Below, piece after piece: positions 14,408 to 28,639 of a stretch of DNA of 64,000 nucleotides (positions are counted from its first letter, which is position 1; each line of letters begins with the position of its first letter). Position numbers and translations under genes: made by a program. Source of the stretch: Fratercula arctica. Taxonomy: Eukaryota; Chordata; Aves; Charadriiformes; Alcidae. The stretch spans positions 2,656,927-2,720,926 of the forward strand of contig CANTUZ010000004.1 in assembly GCA_947846985.1 (NCBI GenBank). Reading direction: 5' to 3'. The notes under the pieces are model-generated. The model was given only the letters and a program-made list of their open reading frames with translations. It made no database searches and was not told where the DNA came from.

Positions 14408-17400
14408 CTCTACAGAATTTTTCAGTCCAAACAAAAGAGGTTGTGCATAAAGGTTTTTGTTTGTTTTCAAAGTGTTTTTTATTTGAAAGTTTTGGGTTCA
14501 GTATTTAGAGCAGCTCTGGTAAACATATGTCCCCTTTGCTGGGGCTGTCGAGGAAGGTACTCTGCAGAGAAGCAGCCACTTTTGCTCTCGCCTTGGCTCT
14601 GTCACTGACACCCCCCCAGTAGCTGAGCAAAGTCCCTTCTCCTCTCCCAGCTGAACTGGCCTTCCTTCTCTCAGCTTTAGGTTCTCTCTGCCGCAGTCAT
14701 GTGAAGTGCCGCTTGCTCTTTGCGCTAAGCATTTAGGCAGAGGGGACCCTGAGCCCGTTTGGGTCTCCCAAACTCTGTAACACACGTGAGAGTTATTAAT
14801 AAAAGTTGCTGAGGGTGTCGCTGTGAGCAGAGATGCTTAATTTTGTTATTCTCACTTTGAAAGTTTTATCGGAGCTGAGGTCTTCCTGCATATTTCTTTT
14901 TACCTCTGTCTTAGTTTCTTCTGACCGGGAAATGTGGGGGTTTTTCCCCCCTTTGAATCATTTTTTTTGCTCCTGTCCCTCTGTGATGGGAAAGACCAAG
15001 GTACTGATCTGGCAAAGCTCCTTACTCAGGTGTTTGTCGGTGTTGCAGCCTCTTGCAGGGGTTTCGGAGGGCAGTAATTGCCCCTTTCAAATGGGTGTAG
15101 AGGGAGCCCTGCTCCTCTGTTGAGAAGTGACTGTGTCATTGAAAGCAGCTTGTCTCTGAGCCTTCACGTGTCATTCGCATTAAGCATTTATCCAGCGTGG
15201 GATCATTTGCCAGCCCCAAGGAGAGGAAATCCAATTTGTTCAAGCCAACAAACTACGGAGAAGTTCAAAAGCTTAGGGGTTGCTCCTCATTGTTTGTCTC
15301 AACCAAATTTGTGAACTAGAAATGCAAAGCTGGATTTGCTTTGGAAAGCAGTGATTTATTGTGTGGAGTCAATAAACGTGTTTGCACAGCTCCTTTGGGC
15401 ATGCATAATAGTTTATCTTGGGAACCTACCACAAAAGCATTTATTTCTTCTTATCTTCCACCAGAGACCGGGGCCAGTTGCACATTTTTGTTTCTGTTGC
15501 CAAAGAACTGGCTGCAGGCAGAGAGGAATTAGAGGAGAGATGTTCAGGGTCTTCAGGCATTCAGCATTTGACCTGTTTCCTACCTGGTCACGCTTCCCTT
15601 TTCTCAAAGAACAAACTCCTCCGTCCTTTTTCCTTTATTTGTTCCCCGGTGAAAGAAGGTACCACGCTTCAAGGACACTTTTGTTTTCATTTCTTTTACT
15701 GTTTAAGGAGTTCAAGTGTGCTGCTGAAGAAGAGTGTCTATGAATGTGGTCTTGATAAATTTGGCCGTAAGATACAGGAGAGGGCAGTTTTGAGAAATCC
15801 AAGTTATTCATGCTTTCTTAAGGTGTCTTTGGATGCCCTGTTGAAGAAACCTAGGCTGACATAAAATTAGCGTGGTTGCTAATGGACAGCTTAAAATCTA
15901 GTGGGATGGTCTAAAAGAGCTGTTCCCTTGCCTGAACCCTTCGGTTCATCTGCCCAGTGAGCCCCACAGAGCTTAGTGGGGGGCATGTGGGGGGATGCAC
16001 AAGGATGGAGGGGATCTGGAGGAGAGGCATGATTCCTCCTAACAAAAGACTTGAGCTCCGAGTCGTTTCTCAAAGGGAAGGTTAAAGGGTGATTTGTAGA
16101 AGGCTACAGAGGGAATAGAAATTCTTATAAATACAACTCTTCTCTCCAAAAGAAAATAGAGTAACCAGAATACGAAAGCTACGTAAATTAAGCTTAGGAA
16201 TTAGGTAGATTTTTACTGCGAAGATAAGGAATCATTGAAACAGTTTTCTGAGGTGTGCTATGAATTATTCTGTATCATCAGAAATCTTTAAAACACGGTT
16301 GGCTTTTTTCCCTTTAAAGTTACGCTATGCTTAAATTGCAGCTTTTGGACCAGGATCGGGAGTTCATTTATTCAGTCAACTAGCACAGGCCTCCTTGCGT
16401 TAAAAAACAGGCAAGCTCCATTTCGGTATAAAATCTGTGGAGGTACAGTAGCAGACAGACGGCGTCATGAAGAAGGTGTAGTATTCATCCCACCTACTTT
16501 TTAATGTCGCACTGAAGGGGAGGCTGAACTCTCGCTGAAGAAGCCGTGTGAAAAAATACACAGAAATGGTCAGAATTATACATCATTTGTGTGTGTGTCA
16601 ATTTCTGGCTCTGGGAAGAGGGAAGGGAAAGAAAAAGGCAAGGAAAGAGGGAAAGGACTTCTTCCCGCCTGCCATTCCTGGTAACATCAGGCTCGTTTAC
16701 AGCCTTTTCCCGTGGGCCGCGTTCCCCACTGGCTGATGTGAGTGGCCAAATGAATGCAGAAGAAGATGGCATAAAAATGACGCGAGATCAAAATTACAGA
16801 GGTTATAAGCTTGTACCGCATTAGAAACACAGCTTGCAGTAACAAGCTGTGCAGCATTCTAGCTCCTGGGAGGATTAATTACAGATGGTAGCTGTGACAG
16901 CTAAATCAAGTACCTATAACGTTGTGTAAACTTCATTAAACACACTCGGTAGCAGTGCTGTAATCTATGAGAAATGGGATAGGATGACGAGGGCAGAAAA
17001 GGAAAATACTCTGTAGGAAGTTTAAAAAGATCTTCAGTGTCTAAATCCGCAGAAGCAATTTCTTCTACCTCGTGTGCTTTAATGGTAGAACTTTAAACCA
17101 CAAGCTTTTAAACTTCTTATCTGGTAAAGCCTTGGTAGCCTGAATTAATAACAACTTTCTGCTAATGTCTGCTGAGTTCCTCTTAGTCAGCAAGTCCTGT
17201 TTTGTCTGATATGCGAAATCCTTCCTGATATTCTGCAGCTGCATATGTTTGATCAATTCTTTCTTGCGTGTGGAAATCTGAGAGCAAAAAGCACAGATCA
17301 ACTTCATTGTTGCTGCAATGGTTGATTATGGCACAGGGTTTGTAGGAGGCTTTGATTCTAACTTTGGCCGCAAGTTTCTGCTTTAATTTAAGAGTCAAGC

Positions 17401-17977
17401 ATTTCTGTATGTTGACACCAGAAGTGATATTTTCTAATTTACAGAAAAGTCCAACAAATGCGAGTTCACCACGTGCCAGCTGTCACCAGTAGCGTGAGAG
17501 TGTCATTTAATATTGCACCGAATCACAGGCAGCCGTGTGCTGCTACATTTTTCCCCTGCCTCCCTCCAAGGCAGAAGCCTGAATCAGGGCAAAGTGAGTA
17601 ATTCTCTGCTGATTTAGCAAGTTGAATCGGCTCAGCAGAGGGTCCCGTGAATGGCAGCGCCGGGGCTGAGAAGCAGGGCACGAAGGAGGACGGGTCAGGG
17701 GAGAGAGTTCATCATGGAGGCCACAGTGGGATTAGTCCATCTGTAACTCATCGTTTCACCCTTAGCAACTCAGTTATTGCAGTAGTGAGGAACTGAAAGG
17801 CGAATTAAATTAACCGAGCTTTTACTTTCCAGACAGGGAGAATTAACTGAGGAGGAAGAGCCAAGCTTCTGGTTTGAAGCGCTTCTGCTTTTAATACGTT
17901 GTGTCTTGGTGGCCAGGGCAAAAAGTTGGTGTGCTTGTTTAATTCAGCTGTTTGTGTGGAACTGAGAAGTTGAGGTT

Positions 17978-18015
17978 GTATTAGACATTTCTGACTGTAT
18001 TAGACATTTCTGACT
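17978..18015. repeat. 19-bp perfect tandem duplication
   Basis: GTATTAGACATTTCTGACT occurs twice head to tail with no mismatch. Confidence 0.97.
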
Positions 18016-18122
18016 ATATACACTCACAGCTGTGCCCCTTTGCCTGGTAGAAGAACAAAGCATATAATAGCTTGTCCTTAAAGAAACTGAAAGAAATATG
18101 TAATTCCCACGAGAGTATTTTT

Positions 18123-18139
18123 TTATTATTATTATTATT
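18123..18139. repeat. (TTA)n microsatellite
   Basis: Five and a half copies of a TTA/ATT triplet. Confidence 0.9.
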
Positions 18140-19561
18140 TTTCCGTCGAAATAACCCCATTGTCTCTCCATCCTCTCCCAAGTCTTTGTCTGTGGACAGT
18201 CACTTTAATGGTGACTCGCGTAGCTCTTCCAAGGTCAGGAGGCTAAAGCGACGCTGTGGATTTAGGGAGCCTGATTTTTGATTCCTTTCTGTGCTATTTT
18301 AGCTGTACGGTGGCTCCCCTTGCCTTGCAAAGGGTCAGCTGAATACAGTATTTTTGGAGAATAACACTGAACATTTTGATGCATAAATTTAGGTTTGGGA
18401 GCGTGACTTTACTCACCTATTTTGGAAAATGTTGACTTTTAAAAATGTAATCGTTCGCTAGTAATTTGGGACGGCTTAAAATAGAAACCAATCTTACCTA
18501 GTGTTTCTTTTCGATGTAGGAAGCAAGTAGAAAAGTTGTACCATTTAAATAAAGGTAAATTTTGGGCAGCAGAATTATTTCAGCTTTCATATTGTCATTA
18601 AGTCACTTTTGGGTTTTTTTTTTTTAAATGCATTTTTGTCTTTAAAGCCGCCTTTAAGGCACCCAGGACTAGAAGGCTGACCCTGCACTAGCCTGTAGGT
18701 GAGTGCTCACAGGAATTGCTGCTGGTTCCCCACACTTTAGCCAAAGCTGAAGGGATATTTTGGCCTTTGGGTCTCATCATGTGACACGATACAGTCTCCG
18801 TGTTCGGCGGGTCAAACACGTGTTTTTAGGGGAAATGTCAGAATTTTTAAAATTCGTCATGAAATGCTGCAAAAATCCTTTTTTCTTTTCCTCTCAAAGC
18901 TATTCCACTAAAGGGAATTCCTCAGCCCTGCTCTGAAAATGCTTTGTAGCTGGTTATGCGTGCACCCTTCAGTGGGAAACACAACACAACCACCGAACAC
19001 TGCCTTGTTCCTTCCTTCCCTTGCTCTGTCCTCCTCGGGTACGGCCCAGGAAGTCCGCGTGTGTTCTGTGCCCTGGGTATGATCAAACCTGAGTAGTTTT
19101 GCAAAGCTGGTGAGTGGCGTATCAATGGGATCTCTGTTCGCTTGTTTTTCGGCAGAGCGGGACACGGCTTTCCTGAGACTATGAGTTGGGCAAGCGGCCA
19201 ATCAACTCAAGTACCAAAAATAATAAAATCTTGCAAGTCCAAACCCAGCCAAATTGCAAACGACTTTGAACAGTCATGCCCTTTAGCCAAAGTGAAGATG
19301 GATTTTTTTTTTTTCCCAGGTTTTTATCACTTCTTTCCCCCCCCATGGCCTACTGCTGTGGCACATATGATTGCCTGCAGACCCTGTTTCGGGACAGGTT
19401 TTGTGTATTCAGACTTTACAGTAAGAATTTTCTGTTGGATTAATCAGGCAGTCATGTAATGCGTTTTTGCAGACGGGAAGGTAGGACGCGTTTGCCCTTC
19501 CTATAAAATCACGTGCCCCTGTGGTCTGCATTCACTTTGCCATCATGGTAGAGAGGTGGCA

Positions 19562-19676
19562 TTCATCTTGTTTTACAGATGACGTGCTGAGATGCTAAAT
19601 CATTTGCCCAAAGCCACTTTGCAGTCCGTGGCGGAGCTGAAAACCTGTTTTTTCTGACTTCTGCTCCGTCCTGCAG
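19562..19676 (+). mobile_element. Probable MIR-type ancient SINE fragment
   Basis: The order of motifs, TTTTACAGATGA, then AAATCATTTGCCCAAAGCCAC, GCAGTCCGTGGCGGAGCTGA and TCTGACTTCTGCTC, follows the core and 3' half of the MIR consensus (ttttacagatgag ... acttgcccaaggtcac ... agtggcagagctg ... tctgactcc). Similarity is diffuse, as expected of an old amniote insertion. It has no A-box or B-box that I can point to. Boundaries are approximate. Confidence 0.65.
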
Positions 19677-22600
19677 CCTTCAGGCCTATTTCCTTGGACT
19701 TTTTATGGCCCTGTCACTTCTGTGTGTGCGTGCATGAAATGGTAAACTGTTCTGTGGCTCTTTTCCCGAAGGGATGAGGAGTTTTACCTTCCTCCTGGCT
19801 CTCTTGCGGTTTCGTAGGTTTACAAAGCCTTTTATTTGTTTTTGTAGCGCGTGGCACCGTGGCGTGCTGCAGTATTAGCCCGTGGTCTCTAGGCGCGACC
19901 GTAGGACAGATTGCTCTTAAACAAGGCTCTTGCCTGGCAGAGATTGTCCATTTGTAATCATTACTTCTTCTAAAGCTGACAGAAAATGATATGCTTCTGA
20001 GGTTAACAAACAATAAAACCCTTGTTTGCAAGCGCGCGAGATAATAATGGTTTGAACTATTGTCTCTTCCCTATAACCGCTAGCTAGTACTTGACTTCAA
20101 TAAGCATCAAGGGCAGAGGCTGTTTTAAGTGAGAAAAATAATTTTAAACGGCCCTGAAATCACAAATTACAGGAGACTGCAATTTTTCAGAGCAAGACTC
20201 CTGCTGCAGTAAATACTTTTTAAACCGTGGCTGTTGTTTCTGCATGGTCTGAGCGTTGGGTGATTTAACCAACAGCATTGCTTTCCAATTCTAAAGTGTT
20301 TCTACAGAGGCAATAACAATGGAAAGGTCTTTATTCCTTTTTTTTTTTAAAGAAATAGGACTTTCTGTTCACTACAGGGATGGTACGTTGTTTGATGAAG
20401 TTTCAGCAAAGAAATCATCCTTTGTATTGCAGTAGCATGAAACATGATTGCCCAAGAAAGACGGGTCCCCAAGCAGGGCTCTGTTGGTATGGGGGACGTT
20501 AAAAATGGCTTTGCTAATTCTTTTCTGGTGCGGTCTGCAGTTCGCGTCGCATCTTGTCGCTGCTGCCTTCTGCTCTGGGTCCAACGCGTAGCGGAATCGT
20601 GTGAGAGAGGCCTGCAGTGAGCTGGAGCAGGCAGGGCGATGGACAAGCGCTACGTGGACGCTCTCTGTAGGTCAGCTCAGAACGGTTCTTGAATAGGGAG
20701 AAATTCTCGTACAAACTAGGGGTGTGGATCAAAAGGAAAAAGAAGAGAAATCTGACTTTCCACCTGTTCTTTACAAATGTGGGGATTATAAAATGCATCT
20801 TTTCTCAACCGCTTTTTCCTTGAGCGTACCGGCAGATACCAGAGATGTAGTTGCACAGCTGAAGTCAATTAAAACATATTTAAAGCCATTATGAGGAAAA
20901 ACCATAGCGTTTTATACGCATGCGGGCAACTAAATTGCTCTCCAGACTTGATTGAGTTATGTGTAGTTTTAAGGCTTGTTTTAGGAGTTTTGGGAAACAG
21001 ACACGTTAAAAAAACTGAGCTGATGAAAGGTGGCGTGATAAAGCAGCAGGAGGGAAGGATCCAATTCTGACAGTTAAAAGTCCACAAGGACAGAGAGGAA
21101 AGACCGATAGATCGGATTTAGTCTCCTGCATCCCTTTTTCGTGAGCTTTATACCTCAAATATGAGAAGGACTATAAGGATATGGGGGAAATAGGAATTAA
21201 AAGCTAGTTCAGACACTGGTAGGAAGTCTGGTGGGAAGGGGTGACGAATACCAGAATGTTTTTGGCAAATATTAGTGGCCGGGCCACAGGGGACCTAGAA
21301 ATGAAATCCAGTAACCCCAGTGGGATGAAGTTGTTTTATCGCAGGGAGCGTTGACGCATGGTCCGTGGGGCTTTGTGACCGCCCTGCTTGCTAAACGCCG
21401 TCACTAAAAGCACCGTTCCTGTTCCTAATTGTTGCATAGCTGGTAAATGATGTTCAGCGAGGCTGGAAGTGTTCCGTTTGCCTCCCGTCTGGTGTCAGCT
21501 CCGCGAATTTTGCACCCAGCATGCGTTTTCTGAAACCGTGCTTGCGTCTTAGCCCTGTTACATCATTTATTTTGTGACTGGAGAAATTTCTCTCCGTATC
21601 CGTGGCTGCTGGAGAAAAAGGCCATTCACTTTGGTGGCTGAAAACACTTGAGGGTTTAGTAGCTGTAGCAGTTGGCCAAAAAAAGTACTGAAATGAAAAG
21701 ACATTTCTCTAACAGGCTTATTTGGTATTCAGGATTTCATAGCCCCTTGTCTCCTACCTGATCCAGCAACCAGCTGTGCATTTGGCCTTTTTTTTCCCTG
21801 TTTTTAAACTTCCTGCTGTTAGGAATGGTGAATATGCGCCAAGAGATTTCTTTTGTTAACTATAAGCGCATAAAGGGGCATAATGCAGACTTTTTTACGA
21901 TGTGCAAAGGCGTAATTGTACCTACAGCGTTATTGTGTACAATTACATTACCTTGTGCTAAATGCTGCAAAGACCTGACTTGTGTCGTTATTCCTATTCA
22001 CCTTATCGTACCTCATTCATTAAGGTGAGGCACGTGTAAGTCTGCAAGACCAAGGACTTGTTCTGCCCAGGGATGCTCTTGCCTTAGGCCTGGCCATCTC
22101 GGAGCGAGCGCATCGTGTCCTAACACTGGTGCGTTCCCATTTACCAAGGTATTTATTTTGCGTGTGAGGTCTGTGTCAAGCCCAGTAAATACTTTCCTGC
22201 AGATGCCCCGAAAAGGAACATTTCTGCAGAAATCTTAGGTTTATCATCATCGATTTGACACTTTTCCTTCCTGTTACTTGGAGTTACCTGTATCATTGCG
22301 AATTGTGCTTGCTCAGGAAAGGTATTTTCCAAGAAGAGCATTTTCTTGTACTGAAATTAATTATTCACAGGAATTGCAGAGCTTAATCTGGCTTTTTGAT
22401 CTCATACCAACTGCCTCATCTCCAGGGTGTTTGTGGTAATAGAAAAATCTTGCGTAGACCTCGCTTAATTTTTTGCCAGTTGCCAAATATGGACTTTTTC
22501 CTCGAAGTGGGAAATAGCTGTGTCTTGTGAAATACGAGCGGACCATTTGTTTTGTGTTGAGAACGGGTTCTTTGATTAGGAAACAGGAACAGCACCAAGT

Positions 22601-23562
22601 GTTTTTTGGAGACTCCTTTTTGCGCAGAGCCATCGTGTCTAATAAATTCTGCTCGTTGCTTACGCTTTGTGAAGGTACTTTGTGTGTACCATGTCTCGTG
22701 CAATTAACAGATGACAGAATAAAATGAAGGGTGCAGGGTCAGCTTACAAATATTGGCATCTCTTCAATGGAAAACTGAGACATAAATCACCACCTGGGTC
22801 AGACTGCAGCCTGCTCCGTGAATGGGATCACGGGTAAAGCTCTCCCATCCGGGCAAACACACCAAAAAGGGCAGGCTGTGATTTCGGTGAGGCATCTAGG
22901 GATACCTTGCCTTATCTTTTTCAAACCTGACTTATCGCATTTCCCTGCGAAAGATAACCCTGTTAGAATTAAAGGAAAACCTAGCTAAAAGCATGGATTT
23001 TCCTGGTTGTGAAATGCAAAATGTAATGTCCTTCTTTTTATCATCAAGGAAAGGTTTATTTTAGGTGACTGAAGAATCGGTCAGACTTCCTGAAATTGGA
23101 ATAATCCTTTTGTATTGAATCAAATCGTGCTGTTTTGCATTTTGAGACTGCTCCTGTGTAAGGGTAAGATTCAGAAACCTTTGCCTCCTTTGTAGCCATT
23201 ACTTGGCATAAAGCAAGAAAGCATCCGAGAGAGCTGCTCTGTTTTCGCGACCATCATCTCTAAGGATAAGCTGCATAAACTCTAGGAGACTTTGATTCGT
23301 TCTGCCCATTACCCGTCCTTTTTGTTCATTTGGGTCCCGCTGTAGACCTTTTTCTTTGGCAAAGCTCACACTGAAAGATCATCTAGGCATTAGCAGTTGG
23401 TGTTCATGAACTCTGCCTTCGTTGTCATTCATCTTTGTTCCCCAGCTTGTTGTTCTGTTAGTAGACTCGACCCGTGCTTCTTGGGAGGTACCTTTTAAAT
23501 TGAAATTTTAAAAATAGATTTTAAATTTGTTTCTTCTTGAGGTGTCTGTTAAACGTCTTATT

Positions 23563-23574
23563 GGGGGGGGGGGG
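23563..23574. repeat. Poly-G run (G12)
   Basis: Pure run of twelve G in the upstream non-coding region; liable to sequencing error. Confidence 0.95.
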
Positions 23575-26500
23575 TGTTAATTTTTTATTTTTGCAGTCTT
23601 TTTAGAGCAGACGGTCTTGTTGTTGTGCATTGCTGGGAACTGTGTTTCTCCCTGGAGTTCCTTTGGGTACCCAGTGGAAAAGCGAGACCCTGTGCTCACA
23701 CAAGCTCCGGACCCGAATACCCAATTCAGCTTCCATTTTAGAAGCCGTGCCGCCGAAGGGGCAGTGGAAGGCTGAGAATAGGCTGTTAGGAGTGGGATGG
23801 GAGCTGATGCAGGCTGGAATGTGCAGGCTTAGATTTCAGCAGAAGAAGAGGTTCCCCTCTTACTTATTTTTGGCTCCTCTTTGTCTGGAAAAGGAATTTG
23901 CGTGAGAGGAGAGGGTTCTGTAGCAAGAGATAGACGTTAGCAGAGGTTATGCTTGACAACCAGCTGTGACTTGGATGTCTCCATATCTATGTCTACTGTT
24001 TCCACTTCATATTTTCCTGCAGATGTTCTTCTTTTGGGACAGCTTCTTCCACAGAACAGCTGTTGGTACCATGCGCAGGCAGATACTGGGTAGTACGGAA
24101 ATCTAGATGTAAAAGCGTCGTATTTTTGCGTTGATGCTTTTCAAATGGATGAGTGCCAAAGAGCCTGCAGGTCTATCATCCTACCAGAAACGGGTCTGTG
24201 AAGACCATACCTCTGATTTCAGCAAAGTTCAGCGGTTCCGTCTGTTAAAAACATCCTGGGAGTCCATGCCAGAGGGAAGCCTGCTGTCGGATTTAAGGTC
24301 TTGCCTTATATTTTGATCGCAGGGAATATACAGGGAATGCAACGTGCGGTTGCGTGTGTTATTTGCGAGCACCAGTCTTTCTTTTGTCTGAAAAATCCTG
24401 GTGAAGTCTGAAAGGTGAAAAGACAGCAGTGAATGTAGATCATGGTGTCATAGACACGGGGAAGGGTAGAGTACGACTGGGCAGGCTTTTCTATTTTGGT
24501 AGGGAGGCAGGTGCTGGGAAAACTCCTGCCCGAAATTGAGATCCCAGCCAGGACAAAATGCTCCCCACCTCTCTATCCCTGGAAAACTGTAAAACGTGGA
24601 TTCTTTGGGAGGGTTTCCAGAAAGTCTCTTGTCAGGACAGTTTAGTACTTTGGAGTCAGTTCTTTTTTTCTTACTTTAAGAAGACTAAATTAGGTTTTGT
24701 GGCCTTCTGAGTAAACCTTGTCTTAATTTGCATCCCTCTTACCTGCCTTTGACTATGGGAAGCTTCAAAATGTCTCTAATTAGGGGGAACATTTAAATGA
24801 AAAGCAATTAAAAACGCGTTGTTTCTGATGAGGTTTTGACACTAGGGCTCGTGCTGGGAATGGGAAAGTAGAGGAGGAGGGTACTGTGTGCGTGTGCTCT
24901 CCGGGGCTGAATAACTGGAGGGGTTTGATGGATCTGGGTAGCCACTGGAACACATTTTGCGGCTTTGGGCAACAGTGAAATTACTGTTGGCTCTGTCTTA
25001 TTTTTTCACAGCTCTGCGTGGTGGGAGGTAACAAGCGGTATCTGCTCACGCCAACAGAGAGGAAAGCGGCCTCCGAGTCGCAGGAGCTGCTGCTTGGCTT
25101 AGAATAAAGCACTGCAGAGCAAGACGCTTCACTGGAGGCCTGCTTTAGATAACTCCTCACCCATAACCATGGGGTTTGTCGGGAGAAGGGAAGACGGGTT
25201 ATTTTGGGGACTTGCCGGCAGCGTAGGAAGCTGTTTTGGGGAGAGGTTGGGTGTAACTGTCCGGTAGTCTTCAATCAATAGGAGATGGTGTTGCAAAGAG
25301 TCTTATTGATGAAATCTGCGCTGTTTGTTTGACCAGCCTCCAATCAAATTGACCCGTGCCTTTCTTTGGGGTAAATTGCTGAGCACTTACTCAAATGAAA
25401 TTATGAGTGTCTGTTCCAGCATTGACGAGCAAGTATAATAATGAGTGCTACAACTCATACAGCTGTGGTTGGTGCGGTGCATTTAATTGCAAGTTCCTGC
25501 AAGTAAATGACTTTTAGATATCATGTAAAGGAATTAAATCCTAATGGCCTGACCGTATGATACAAAGCCCTGTGACAGTCGGATGGATGATAATGATTCC
25601 CTCAGTCGCTGGAGATGTAAACAGACACTTTACACACCATTTTCCCTGCAACCGTGCTTTAACTCTGTTGTAATTGAAGGATTAGTTGTCCTGAATTTAA
25701 CCAGATAGGAAGAGGGAAGGAGAGAAAAAGAAGAGAGGAGGCCTGTACTTGCTCATGTGTTTGTAAAATGCTGAACACACAAAGATCAAGTAATTGAGAC
25801 AAGCCAAATGTTTATACAAGGGCATTTCTAGTGCCCCCATCCTTAGCAGGACTGAAGTTCAGTTTGCCTGGAGGATAGGATGAAATGAGACGATTGTAGA
25901 CCGGGGACTTGTTTTATTTTGTTTATCTGCGGGAGAATCAAAGCAGGGCAAGGTACAGCTTTGATGCAGGGTCAGACGTGGGTTTTGTTAAGTGCAGCTT
26001 TTGTTTTTGATTCATTAGCTGGAAGCAGAGGGAGGAGAGCTGGCCTGGATGAACACCAGCAGGAATAATTGTTTTGCTGGGAGAAGAAAATCTAACAGTG
26101 GAGTAAAGGGTGCACTTCTGCTGACTTGTTGGACTCCAGTATTTAAGAAGTGAGGAATTATGGCTTTATTTCTGGATTGCTCATGGACAGATGCTAAAAT
26201 AGCCTTCAGAAGGGCAAGCTGTCTGCCATTACCCGGTCCCGGTTTTTTTGTGGACCCCCTTCTCTTATTCCTCTTCACAGTCAGTTTGCTGAACTGGAAT
26301 AATGGAGATTCCCTTATGAGGAAGGTGGTTTTGCTCATTATTATAAATTACCTCCTATCTATTAGCACTTTGACGTGTTTCAGAGCGGCACCCGGTGTGT
26401 GCTTAGGTGTACTGAACAGCCAGTGTTCCCCTTGAGTGCCAGCAAATATACCTGGCTCCTAGAGACAGCGTTTGGAGATTTTGGAGAGAGCAAGTTGTGT

Positions 26501-28639
26501 AACAATAGGCTAGTAAATCATCGATGCCTAACACTTTTGTTTTAAAAAAATGCTAATAAAGGGCATATTGCGGCCAAAGCTTCCCTAGATAGCTTAATTT
26601 TGGCTGCTCCTGTCTGTTCTGGTGGAAGTGCTTTGTGGGGATCAAAGATCAGTTCATCCTCTTAAGATTTCATTTTGTTTTGTCCATTTTGCTGGAATTG
26701 TCATTTAAGGGGGACACTTATTTCCAGCTGTGATTTAGACACGTGACCGTGTAGGAGTAAAGCTGACACTAGCAGCTCGTTTTATGAAGGCCACCAAACA
26801 GGAATGACCATCCTTCATTACCAGCTTGTTGGAACAAAAGTGGAAAGCTCTGCTTTGCTGCCAGTTTCCTAAGAGGTACGGTTCCCTGCTGTCTCCTTCC
26901 TTTGAATTTGTGCAATTTGCTGTTATATTGGAGCAATGGACGAAGTACGGGTATTGTATGTGACAGGCAGCTCCTCCTAGGACTTCCATCTTGCATAAAT
27001 CGCTTTTCTTATGCCTCTCTATAAAATTTAAATGACATCTGGAAGGAAGGGACTTGCCAGACCCATCCATATTAAAGTTGGTTTACATTACATTGGCATT
27101 GCTCAAATCAAAATCTCAGCTCTTGGGGTGAGACGTGTGACCAGCTAAAAATTAGGGCCCAGCATCCACGGGACATATTTTGGAGAGAAAAGGTAACATT
27201 ATTTTTTACCTTCAGCGTCTTTGAGCTTTAGATTTTCTTGTAGTGTTACGCTGGCTGCTGTGACTCCTCATTGAGAGCACCGACTACTTGCAGTCCTTGG
27301 ATTTTGGGTCAGGAAAACTGAGAGGCTTGGGTCCACCATACTTTCTGGTCCATTAAGAAAGAGTCCCTGGCTGCCAGCTTTGACCGACAGTGTGGCAGCA
27401 ATGGATACCTTCAGGCTGCTTGCGTTTTTTTCTTGTGCTATTTGAATGAATAATTGCTTGCGCCAAAATTAGGGAATGATTTCGATCTAGGAACTGAGGG
27501 TTTTCCCACTGGGTTATTGTTAGGTGTTAACGAAGTTGTAACGCTGTCCAAAATAATCTTCCTTTGAACGGTTAGTTTTTGGAGACAAACGTTTTTCATG
27601 AGACGAGATGCTTTGCTGGAATACTTCACTGTGTTTTTCCTCAGAGGTGTTTCAAATCAGCACTAAAATGTCATCTCCTTTCAGAGCGTTTTTACATTCC
27701 GGGAATGTTTAAGAACTTAAAAGATTCAGAGGCTTTGTAATCTGAACATTTTGAAGACATTTGAATAACGAGATGGCACCAAGGTGGCAAAATTTGGATT
27801 TTCCTTCTGTCACACTGTGACTTTCCACAGCAGGTAAAGTTTTGAAAAGTTACTGAAAGTAGCAGAGCCGACCAACAAAACAAAGCGAGTGCAGGGGCAA
27901 GTGCAGATAAAGTAAAATAGCCTGAATATTAAGAATTTAATGCACGATGGCAATAAGAGATAGAAAAATAGCAGGGAGGAGAAAGGAGAAACGATGGGAA
28001 AGAAGGACATTGTGGGAAGAGGAAGAAATGCTTGCCTCCCCCAGATTCAAAGCATTAGAAATAACATTTGACATCATCAATTTTCTGAAGATACTCTGTC
28101 TTTTTGCAAACCACCACCTTGCTAGGCATCTGAGTTTCAGTTCGGTTCCTTGAGCTTGCGTTGCAGGACTTATCGGGGTCACAGTGTAAGGCTGGATTAA
28201 CGTTCCTAACAGGCTGGCGTTTTTGGATAGTCTGTGGGATCCTCTCTTATCCCCTGCTGTGCGGTAGGAACCGTGTGCTGATGATGCCGAGCAGGTGACG
28301 AAGCTGGAGGAGATTATCGGAAGTGCCGGTCCCTTTTCTTTACCCTGGCCACGACTTGGAGAGTCAGCAGGGAGCCTGGGGGCCTGTCTGCTGTCCTTCT
28401 GCCACAGGTTTTCTTGCTTTTTTGCTCTTGGAGCCAGATATGTTCACTTTAGCATGGCAACACGAGTAAAACCCCATCCTTTCCTGGCATCCTGAATGAG
28501 ATATTTTCGTTGTGCTTGCAGACCCAATGTGTAAATGCAGCTGTAATAACGTATGGATGACTCCTAGGGTACCTAATCCTCTTCCTAGAGAGGAGACTCT
28601 CTTATTTCATAAAACTCTTATTTTCACAGTGCAAATCGT

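Larger units (their letters stand above)
7225..19561. other. Upstream non-coding region, part 2; probably FRAS1 intron
   Basis: Unique-looking sequence with no coding signature on either strand. It contains an A-rich run at 14379-14407, a 19-bp tandem duplication at 17978-18015 and a TTA triplet tract at 18123-18139. The overlapping frames near 15336-15864 show no known domain. Confidence 0.5.

Noticed and set aside
15336..15864. Two overlapping open frames of 135 and 148 codons
   Set aside because: No domain, signal peptide or splice context consistent with an exon. Two frames staying open together reflects composition rather than coding.
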